This document shows positions 23,134 through 28,871 of a stretch of 28,871 nt of DNA, one piece after another. The DNA is from Betaproteobacteria bacterium UBA6910 (lineage in GTDB: Bacteria; Pseudomonadota; Gammaproteobacteria; Burkholderiales; UBA6910). The translations under genes were made by a program, and so were the position numbers. The notes beneath the pieces are model-generated. The model was not told the DNA's origin and searched no databases. It worked only from the letters and a program-made list of their open reading frames with translations. Location of the stretch: the NCBI GenBank assembly GCA_002451065.1, contig DKBC01000071.1, positions 1-28,871 of the forward strand. The letters are read 5' to 3'. The first letter of the stretch is position 1, and every line of letters starts with the position of its first letter.

Positions 23134-25182
23134 ATGACCAATCCGCTTCTTGATTTCTCGGGAATACCGCGGTTTTCCGAATTCCGGGTCGAACATGTCG
23201 GGACCGCCGTCGATCAGCTCCTGGCCGAGAACCGAGCCCTGGTTCAGCGGATCGAGGAGGACCCGGCCGCTCCCGCCTGGGATACGTTCGTGCAACCCCT
23301 GGAGGATGCCAACGAGCGGCTGGCCCGGGCCTGGGGCCAGGTGGGGCACCTGAACGCGGTCATGAACAGCCCGGAGCTTCGCGAGGCCTACAACGCGAAC
23401 CTGCCGAAGATCACTGCCTACTACACCGATCTTTCCCAGAACCAGGCGCTGTTCGAAAAGTTCAAGCGACTACGCTCTTCTCCGGAGTTCGAGGGGCTCA
23501 GCGCGACGCGCAGGAAAATCGTGGAAGATGAACTGCGGGATTTCCGGCTGGGAGGCGCCGAGCTGCCGCCCGACAAGCGCGGGCGGTTCAAGGAAGTGCA
23601 GGAAGAACTGGCGACGCTTTCCTCGAATTTCAGCGACAACCTGCTGGACGCCACCAACCACTTCAAGCACTACGTGGATCGCCGGGAGGAACTGACGGGG
23701 ATCCCCGAGGACGTGCTGGAGGCGGCGCGGGCCGCAGCCGAGGAGGACGGCTACCAGGGATGGAAGTTCACCCTGCACATGCCCTCCTATCTGCCGGTCA
23801 TGCAATACGCGGAAAATCGCGCGCTGCGGGAGCTGATGTACCGGGCGTACGTCACCCGGGCCTCGGACCTGGGAGAGAATCCTGAGTGGGACAACACCGG
23901 AGCCATGACGCAGCTGCTGCGGCTGCGCCGGGAGGAGGCGCGGCTTCTGGGCTACGGAAGCTATGCCGAGGTGTCCCTGGTGCCCAAGATGGCGCGCTCA
24001 CCCCAGGAGGTGCTGGATTTTCTGCGCGACCTGGCCCAAAGGGCCAAGCCGTTCGCCGAGCGGGATCTGGCCGAGGTGCGGGAGTTCGCCGCCGCGGAGC
24101 TGGGGCTCTCCCGGCTGGAGGCCTGGGACCTGGCATACGCCAGCGAGCGGTTGCGCCTCAAGCGCTACGCGTTCTCGGATCAGGAGGTCAAGCAGTACTT
24201 TCCCGAAACGACTGTGCTTCCCGGGATGTTCGGGCTGGTGGAGAGGCTGTACGGGCTGTCCATCCGCCAGGCGGAAGCCACGGTCTGGCACCCCGACGTC
24301 AAGTTCTTCCGGATTACCAACGGCGGCGGCAGGACGGTGGGCCAGTTCTATCTGGACCTTTACGCCCGAGCGAGCAAGCGCGGCGGCGCGTGGATGGATG
24401 ACGCCATCACCCGGCGCCGGGTTCCTGCCGGCATCCAGGATCCGGTGGCCTACCTCACCTGCAACTTTTCGGCGCCGGTAGGCAATCGGCCCGCGCTATT
24501 CACTCATGACGAGGTGATCACCCTGTTCCATGAGTTCGGCCACGGGCTGCACCACCTGCTCACCCGGGTGGAGGACTTGGGCGTGTCCGGGATCAATGGC
24601 GTGGAGTGGGACGCTGTGGAACTGCCCTCGCAGTTCATGGAGAACTTCTGCTGGGAGTGGGCGGTACTGGTGCCCATGACCCGGCACGTGGAACGCGGCG
24701 AGCCGTTGCCCCGGGCCCTGTTCGACAAGATGCTGGCGGCGAAAAACTTCCAGAGCGGAATGCAGACCCTGCGCCAGATCGAGTTCGCACTGTTCGACAT
24801 GCTGCTGCACAGCGCCTTCGATCCCGACGGCGACCAAGGCCTGATGGGACTGCTGGCGGAAGTGCGCAAGGAAGTGGCCGTGTTCGTCCCGCCATCCTTC
24901 AACCGTTTTCCTCACAGCTTCTCCCACATCTTCGCGGGGGGCTATGCCGCGGGTTATTACAGCTACAAATGGGCCGAAGTGCTTTCGGCCGATGCCTATA
25001 GCGCCTTCGAGGAGAACGGCGTCACCGATCCCCGGGTCGGGGAAAGATTCTGGCGTGAAATCCTTGCCGTGGGCGGCAGCCGGCCCGCCCTGGAGTCCTT
25101 CGTCGCCTTTCGCGGCCGCGAACCCAACATCGACGCATTGCTGAGGCATAGCGGCATGAGCCAGGAAGCAGGGGGCCGGTGA
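23134..25182 (+). CDS. prlC: Oligopeptidase A (M3 metallopeptidase)
   Basis: PrlC has 682 residues, against about 680 in E. coli. It is a cytoplasmic zinc peptidase that degrades signal peptides and other short peptides. The zinc site is HEFGH (H466, E467, H470) within LFHEFGHGLHHLL. The third ligand is probably E496 in WDAVELPSQFMEN. The C-terminal HIFAGGYAAGYYSYKWAEVL motif is typical of the family. The ATG at 23134 has GGGAG about 8 nt upstream and gives the family start. The upstream frame extension overlaps pyrC'. The last codons (from 25141) are duplicated downstream at 25393-25440. Transcription after pyrC' (70 bp gap) could be continuous. Confidence 0.95.
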   Translation: MTNPLLDFSGIPRFSEFRVEHVGTAVDQLLAENRALVQRIEEDPAAPAWDTFVQPLEDANERLARAWGQVGHLNAVMNSPELREAYNANLPKITAYYTDLSQNQALFEKFKRLRSSPEFEGLSATRRKIVEDELRDFRLGGAELPPDKRGRFKEVQEELATLSSNFSDNLLDATNHFKHYVDRREELTGIPEDVLEAARAAAEEDGYQGWKFTLHMPSYLPVMQYAENRALRELMYRAYVTRASDLGENPEWDNTGAMTQLLRLRREEARLLGYGSYAEVSLVPKMARSPQEVLDFLRDLAQRAKPFAERDLAEVREFAAAELGLSRLEAWDLAYASERLRLKRYAFSDQEVKQYFPETTVLPGMFGLVERLYGLSIRQAEATVWHPDVKFFRITNGGGRTVGQFYLDLYARASKRGGAWMDDAITRRRVPAGIQDPVAYLTCNFSAPVGNRPALFTHDEVITLFHEFGHGLHHLLTRVEDLGVSGINGVEWDAVELPSQFMENFCWEWAVLVPMTRHVERGEPLPRALFDKMLAAKNFQSGMQTLRQIEFALFDMLLHSAFDPDGDQGLMGLLAEVRKEVAVFVPPSFNRFPHSFSHIFAGGYAAGYYSYKWAEVLSADAYSAFEENGVTDPRVGERFWREILAVGGSRPALESFVAFRGREPNIDALLRHSGMSQEAGGR

Positions 25183-25190
25183 AGCGCGGA
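25141..25190 (+). repeat. Direct repeat copy 1 (3' end of prlC)
   Basis: These 50 nt cover the last codons and stop of prlC plus 8 nt beyond. The 40-nt core at 25151-25190 is identical to 25401-25440. The 8-nt lead CTGAGGCA is also shared, but copy 1 has two extra bases (TA) between lead and core. The offset between cores is exactly 250 bp. Confidence 0.97.
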
Positions 25191-25392
25191 GCAGGGACCC
25201 GCTTTCTGCGGGATGCGACCGCGTAGCCGGCCACCGGCGCGGCACGCTCGGCCCCTTGCGCGTCTCCGGGGTCAGATCCCCGCAATGCGGGGCCCCCTCT
25301 TCCGCCCTACGGACGCGCCCCGTAGGGGATGCGCCCGTGCGAATGCCGCACGCTGCCGAAGGCGAGACGCGCCGGTTTCTCACGGAGCCCTC
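25191..25392. other. Hairpin-rich non-coding segment between direct repeats
   Basis: The gap between prlC and the next gene (25183-25509) has no gene I can support. Between the two repeat copies lie several perfect inverted repeats: CCCGC-TTTCT-GCGGG (25198-25212), GCCGG-CCA-CCGGC (25226-25238), CCCCGC-AAT-GCGGGG (25278-25292), CCCTACGG-ACGCGCC-CCGTAGGG (25305-25327) and CGTGCG-AATGC-CGCACG (25336-25352). GGGG-TCAGAT-CCCC (25268-25281) competes with the third hairpin for the same C run. None has a T tract, so these are not standard terminators. They could be a REP-like element, a structured RNA or a remnant of an insertion. Confidence 0.75.
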
Positions 25393-25440
25393 CTGAGGCA
25401 GCGGCATGAGCCAGGAAGCAGGGGGCCGGTGAAGCGCGGA
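25393..25440 (+). repeat. Direct repeat copy 2
   Basis: These 48 nt repeat the prlC tail outside the gene, including the codons for SGMSQEAGGR and the stop. The core is identical over 40 nt to 25151-25190; the two-base TA of copy 1 is missing. The flanks on both sides differ from those of copy 1. Confidence 0.97.
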
Positions 25441-25509
25441 CGGCCATCGCGCATGGTTTCGGCATAGCCGCCGCTTCCGGCAGATTGGGTTTGTGCTAAG
25501 CTTCAGGCC

Positions 25510-26124
25510 ATGAAGCTGGCCCTTGCCTGCGCCGTGACTTTTGTCGCGTTTTCGGCTTTGGTCCACGGCGGTACGCTGTACCGTTGGGTGGATTCCGAAG
25601 GCAGGGTCCATTACAGCGATACGCCGCCTCCGGCTTCCGCCAAGCAGGTGGAGAAGAAGCGGCTGAAGGGCGCTCCTGCCGAGGATACCTCCCAGCTCCC
25701 CTATGCCACCCAGATGGCGGCCAAGAATTTCCCCGTGACCCTCTACATCACTGATTGCGGCGACGCCTGCACCAAGGCCCGAAGTCTCCTCGCCAAGCGC
25801 GGGATTCCGTTTTCGGAGAAGAACGCGCAGCAGCCCGACGACCAGGAGGAACTGTCAAAGCTACTCGGCGGGCAGTTGGAGGTGCCGGTGCTGAAGGTCG
25901 GCAACAACGTGGTACGCGGGTACGAGGAAAGCCAATGGCATTCCGCGCTTGATATTGCCGGCTACCCCAAGTCCGCCGGCGCGACACCGCCCCCGCCCGC
26001 CCCCAAACCGGAACCTCCAACGGCTCAGCCCCGGGCGGAAAGCGAAGCTGGCGAGCAGCCCGCGGCGGAAGAACAGCCAGAGCTGCCGCCGGCGCCGCGG
26101 GGACCCTATCCAGTCGCTGAATAG
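25510..26124 (+). CDS. DUF4124 / glutaredoxin-like exported protein
   Basis: This is a 204-residue exported protein. The signal peptide is about residues 1-20 (MKLALACAVTFVAFSALVHG). A DUF4124 module follows (LYRWVDSEGRVHYSDTPPP). A glutaredoxin-like fold spans about residues 74-155, with PVTLYITDCGDAC, VPVLKVGNNVVRGYEES and a C-terminal helix. The redox site is C83-G-D-A-C87, that is CxxxC rather than the usual CxxC. From about residue 156 a Pro/Glu/Ala-rich tail follows (PPPPAPKPEPP...). Exported DUF4124-glutaredoxin proteins are common in betaproteobacteria, but their function is not known to me; a periplasmic or envelope thiol role is inferred. There is a TGTGCTAAG stretch just upstream that may be an extended -10. 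Confidence 0.8.
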   Translation: MKLALACAVTFVAFSALVHGGTLYRWVDSEGRVHYSDTPPPASAKQVEKKRLKGAPAEDTSQLPYATQMAAKNFPVTLYITDCGDACTKARSLLAKRGIPFSEKNAQQPDDQEELSKLLGGQLEVPVLKVGNNVVRGYEESQWHSALDIAGYPKSAGATPPPPAPKPEPPTAQPRAESEAGEQPAAEEQPELPPAPRGPYPVAE

Positions 26125-26192
26125 CCTTCGGGCAGCTCAGCAAGAACCGGGTGCGGCCCCGGATTGGTCGCGGTTTCGACACGAATCCATCC

Positions 26193-26564
26193 ATGCATAG
26201 AATTCCGAGTACCCCGATTGGCGCACGGGTCGCCGTCGCCGGATGGTTGACGGCCGCTTTGCTCACGGGCTGCGGCGGCGTGTACGAAACGGTGCTGCCG
26301 CCGCGGATCGAATACGGGTGCGCCGACAATAGGGTATTGCAGGTCACGCGAACCCCCGACGGCCAGTCGGCTTCGGTGGTCATCGACGGCAGGCCCGTGA
26401 CGCTGATGCGTGCCGGCAGCGCGGCCCAGGAGAAGTACGCCGATCGGAATTACGCGCTCTACCTGGACGGCGAGAAGGCGATGCTGGAGGCCTCGGGGCG
26501 GGTGCTTTACGGCCCCTGTGTTTCCCGCCAGCCGCTGCGCAGCGCGCCGCGTAACCGGTATTAA
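26193..26564 (+). CDS. MliC-like lysozyme-inhibitor lipoprotein
   Basis: The protein is 123 residues from the ATG at 26193. A hydrophobic signal (VAVAGWLTAALLTGC) ends in a lipobox with the lipidated cysteine C27. The mature part has the MliC-type pattern: YGC, TPDGQSASVVIDGRPVTLMR, KYADRNYALYLDGEKAMLEA and a final YGPC that can pair with the first cysteine. MliC proteins sit in the outer membrane and inhibit C-type lysozyme. The frame opens at 26151, but that longer start would put 14 more residues before the signal peptide, so 26193 is preferred. It lies 68 bp after the glutaredoxin-like gene and is convergent with the DUF4399 gene. Confidence 0.72.
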   Translation: MHRIPSTPIGARVAVAGWLTAALLTGCGGVYETVLPPRIEYGCADNRVLQVTRTPDGQSASVVIDGRPVTLMRAGSAAQEKYADRNYALYLDGEKAMLEASGRVLYGPCVSRQPLRSAPRNRY

Positions 26565-26592
26565 AATCATCCCGCCCCGCCGGGCGGTGATT
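26565..26592 (-). terminator. Intrinsic terminator between convergent genes
   Basis: The block AATCA-TC-CCGCCC-CGCC-GGGCGG-TGATT forms an 11-bp stem with a two-base bulge (26570-26571) and a 4-nt loop. On the minus strand it is followed by TTTTAA, as expected for a Rho-independent terminator of the DUF4399 gene. On the plus strand only two T follow, so it is a weaker stop for the lipoprotein gene. It overlaps the DUF4399 stop codon (26591-26593). Confidence 0.75.
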
Positions 26593-27031
26593 ACTCGATG
26601 GTGATGGTGATCTTTTTCGACATCACCGGGGGATCGAAAGGCACGTGGTTCTCGTCACCCAGCACGAGCAGCACGGTATGCGTCCCAAGGGTCAGATCCA
26701 GCGTGACCTCGGTTTGGCCGCCGCCGAAATGCTTGATCTTGTCGGAAGCTGGCAGCGGCTTGGTCAAGTCCACGTCCTTGACGTCCGTATCGATGAGCAC
26801 GTGGTGGTGACCGGTCTTCTCCTTCGCCATGCCTGCCGGCGCAATGCCCATCCCCTTGAGGCCGAACCGGACCACCACGGGAGATTTCAGCGTCGCCCCA
26901 TCCTGGGGCGTGATGATGTACACCTCGGCGCCTTCCGGCGCCTTTTTGCGGTATTCCTGGGCCGTTGCCACGGCGCTCACCATCAGCGCGGGCACCAGCA
27001 GCCATGCAGCCCAACGACGAATGTCTGTCAT
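26591..27031 (-). CDS. Periplasmic DUF4399 protein
   Basis: The protein has 146 residues and an N-terminal signal peptide (about 1-24, cleavage after VATA). The DUF4399 hallmarks are VYIITPQDGATLKSPVVVRF, TGHHHVLIDTD with H75-H77, IKHFGGGQTEVTLDL and a C-terminal HVPFDPPVMSKKITITIE. The histidine cluster might bind metal, but that is inference. The family has no firm function that I know of; related domains occur beside RNA-polymerase-independent envelope or copper/redox genes. A good ribosome binding site (AGGAGAGAG, about 8 nt before the ATG) fixes the start. It is convergent with the lipoprotein gene and downstream of the Kef-type gene on the same strand, about 253 bp away. Confidence 0.85.
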   Translation of the reverse strand: MTDIRRWAAWLLVPALMVSAVATAQEYRKKAPEGAEVYIITPQDGATLKSPVVVRFGLKGMGIAPAGMAKEKTGHHHVLIDTDVKDVDLTKPLPASDKIKHFGGGQTEVTLDLTLGTHTVLLVLGDENHVPFDPPVMSKKITITIE

Positions 27032-27284
27032 GTCATCTCTCTCCTGATCATGGTTTCAATACCGCCCGCCCCGCCACCGCTGACGGGCTTTAGATTCGAC
27101 ACCACCGCGGGTACGGCGTTCCGCAGATACTGCGGGCCACGGCCTTCCAGGTCGCGGCGAGGTCATCAACGTCCTGCGGCGTCAGCGCCCGATCGGCTTC
27201 GAAGCACCGTTCGCTCGGGCCGGGGTGGAACAGCAGCGGCTTCCACCCTTTTCCTGAACCTTCGTGCCCGGGTTGGCAGGTGAC
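27032..27284. other. Gap between Kef-type antiporter and DUF4399 gene
   Basis: The gap is 253 bp. On the minus strand the Kef frame continues after its TGA for 64 sense codons to a TAA at 27090-27092. The translation has normal composition (for example KPLLFHPGPSERCFEADRAL, then DLAATWKAVARSIC) but no start codon. It may be a decayed remnant or chance. Apart from the ribosome binding site of the DUF4399 gene I see no clear regulatory site. Confidence 0.4.
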
Positions 27285-28871
27285 TCAGTTCCACCCGCCT
27301 TCGCCGCCGCGACGGTTTCGCCCTTCTTCGTCACGCAGCAGCTGCTCGAGGTCGTCGCGGGCCTTCTGGGCACGCTCGATCAACCGCTTCTGATCATGCC
27401 GGTGTGCGGCGAGCAGCGCGAGTTCCTCCTCGTCGTGCCGGCGAAACCACTGCGCAAACCGCCACGCCGCATGGGCACTGACTCCGAGCATCCGGAGCGC
27501 GCGCTCGCCGGCCTCGAGCGCCGAGCCGAACGTCTCGCGAATCGCCGGCACGCCGAGCTCGACATATTCGTAGGCGGCCGTTCGGTCGTGCGCGCGCGCC
27601 AGGATAGCCAGATGCGGGAAGCGGCTGCGGGCGAGCTGCACCACGGCGCGGGCGGTGTCGGAATCATCTACCGCCACGATCAGCAACTTCCCCTTGGCGG
27701 CGCCTGCCTTCTCGAGCAGGTCAAGACGGGTGACGTCGCCGTAGTATGCCTTCCAGCCGAAGCGACGAACGAGCTCGATCTGGTTCGGATCGTGGTCGAT
27801 GATCGTGGCGCCGATCCCGCGGCTCTGCAACAAACGTGTGACAATCTGGCCGAACCGCCCGAAACCGGCGACGATCACCGGCTGTTGCTCCTCGATGAGA
27901 TCGGCGGCGCGTTCCGCCCCGCGCCCCAGCCGCGGCACGACAAAGCGCTCATGGGCGAAGAGGAGAAGCGGCGTGGTGAGCATCGATGCTGTCACGACCG
28001 CGTTGAACAGGTCGACGGTCTCGCGCGGCAAGATCCCCTGCGTGCCCGCAGCGCCGAATACGACAAATGCGAATTCGCCCGCCTGCGACAGCATCAATGC
28101 AAACAGCACGGCGTCGCGTCCGCCGAGCCCGAAAAGCCGCGCAAGCGGAAAGAGCAGGGCAATCTTCAGCACGACCACGCCGAGCGCGAGACCCACCACG
28201 ATCTGAGGAGCACGGGCGAAAAGCCCGACGTCGACGGACATCCCCACTGCGATGAAGAAAAGGCCCAGCAGCAGGCCCTTGAACGGCTCGATGTCGAGCT
28301 CCAGCTCGTGGCGGTACTCGGAATCCGCGAGCAGCACCCCGGCTAGAAAGGTGCCGAGCGCCATCGAAAGCCCCACCCAATGAACGAGTGCCGCAGTGCC
28401 AAGGACCAAGAGCAGCGAGAACGCGACGAAGATCTCGCGGAGCCGGGTGTTGGCGATGTAACGCAATACTGGCCGCAACAATGCATGCCCGGCGAAAATC
28501 ACCGCCGCAATGACCCCGATCGCCTTGCCCGCGGCGAGGAAATCGAAGTCGGTTCCCGTCGCCCCCGGCGCAAGCAGCGCGAGCACCATCAGGAGGGGAA
28601 TCACCGAGAGATCCTGCGCGAGCAGCACGGCGAACGACCCCTGGCCGGCGGGCGTGGGCAGGAGATTCTTTTCGGCAAGCGTCGCGAGCACGATTGCCGT
28701 CGAAGACAGCGCGAAGCCCATTCCGGCCACGATCCCGACGGTGATGCTCTGGCCGAGCGCATAAGCGATTCCCGTGACCGCGACAATCGTCACCGCGATC
28801 TGGGCGCCGCCCAGGCCGAACACCGGCCGGCGCATGCTCCACAGCCGGCGCGGATCCAGCTCGAGGCCGAC
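27285..28871 (-). CDS. Kef-type monovalent cation:proton antiporter (CPA2), N-terminus cut by window end
   Basis: 528 residues are visible and the frame stays open to the window edge (VGLELDPRRLWSMRRPVFGLG), so the true start is outside. The membrane part has CPA2 features: GFALSSTAIVLATL, FAVLLAQDLSVIPLLMVLAL, FLAGVLLADSEYRHELE and ALMLSQAGEFAFVVFGAA. A TrkA-N (RCK) domain follows: PVIVAGFGRFGQIVTRLL, IIDHDPNQIELVRRFG and AYYGDVTRLDLLEKAG. The C-terminal tail is a charged helix. This is the KefB/KefC layout, exchanging K+ for H+ under control of the nucleotide domain. KefB, KefC or a YbaL-like protein cannot be told apart here. No KefF/KefG quinone-reductase partner is visible downstream. 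Confidence 0.9.
   Translation of the reverse strand, partial: VGLELDPRRLWSMRRPVFGLGGAQIAVTIVAVTGIAYALGQSITVGIVAGMGFALSSTAIVLATLAEKNLLPTPAGQGSFAVLLAQDLSVIPLLMVLALLAPGATGTDFDFLAAGKAIGVIAAVIFAGHALLRPVLRYIANTRLREIFVAFSLLLVLGTAALVHWVGLSMALGTFLAGVLLADSEYRHELELDIEPFKGLLLGLFFIAVGMSVDVGLFARAPQIVVGLALGVVVLKIALLFPLARLFGLGGRDAVLFALMLSQAGEFAFVVFGAAGTQGILPRETVDLFNAVVTASMLTTPLLLFAHERFVVPRLGRGAERAADLIEEQQPVIVAGFGRFGQIVTRLLQSRGIGATIIDHDPNQIELVRRFGWKAYYGDVTRLDLLEKAGAAKGKLLIVAVDDSDTARAVVQLARSRFPHLAILARAHDRTAAYEYVELGVPAIRETFGSALEAGERALRMLGVSAHAAWRFAQWFRRHDEEELALLAAHRHDQKRLIERAQKARDDLEQLLRDEEGRNRRGGEGGWN

Noticed and set aside
27182..27373. 63-codon minus-strand open frame overlapping the Kef-type C-terminus
   Set aside because: It overlaps the antiporter in another frame with a low-complexity product; a frameshift joining the two is possible but unsupported.

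Overview
The window is about 28.9 kb of GC-rich, densely coded chromosomal DNA. It probably comes from a betaproteobacterium. The reasons are the Chp/Pil chemosensory cluster, the yqgE-ruvX-pyrR-pyrB-pyrC' order also known from Pseudomonas, a class I PHB synthase, and protein styles typical of Rhodocyclales/Nitrosomonadales-like lineages. The assignment below class level is a guess. Nothing looks like a phage, an insertion sequence or a CRISPR array, and I saw no rRNA or tRNA gene.

Layout: (1) 1-992, minus strand: the 5' end of argA and complete rsmE. (2) 1068-7039, plus strand: a peroxiredoxin-like thioredoxin-fold protein, an inositol-monophosphatase family protein, then a potassium-uptake cluster trkA-trkH-trkH with two full-length tandem TrkH paralogues. 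(3) 7107-8852: a class I poly(3-hydroxyalkanoate) synthase with no phaA/phaB beside it. (4) 9101-17703: the twitching-motility chemosensory operon pilG-pilH-pilI-pilJ-pilL(chpA). It lacks a pilK methyltransferase gene and ends in a 1708-residue multi-Hpt histidine kinase. (5) 17713-19143, minus strand: a CPD photolyase, convergent with pilL and divergent from the next group. (6) 19203-23063: yqgE, ruvX, pyrR, pyrB and a dihydroorotase-like pyrC' that has lost five of six expected metal ligands, so it is probably a structural partner of aspartate carbamoyltransferase. (7) 23134-25182: oligopeptidase A (prlC). Its 3' end is duplicated about 250 bp downstream, and the copies enclose a hairpin-rich non-coding segment. 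(8) 25510-27031: a DUF4124/glutaredoxin-like protein, an MliC-like lipoprotein and, convergent with them, a periplasmic DUF4399 protein. (9) 27285-28871, minus strand: a Kef-type cation/proton antiporter cut by the window end.

Functional themes are potassium homeostasis (TrkA/TrkH at one end, a Kef-like RCK antiporter at the other), type IV pilus surface sensing, and pyrimidine synthesis with its PyrR regulator. No gene set here is plainly an undescribed system. The least explained element is the structured, repeat-bounded segment after prlC (25141-25440). The tandem TrkH pair and the degenerate dihydroorotase are the most interesting protein-level observations.
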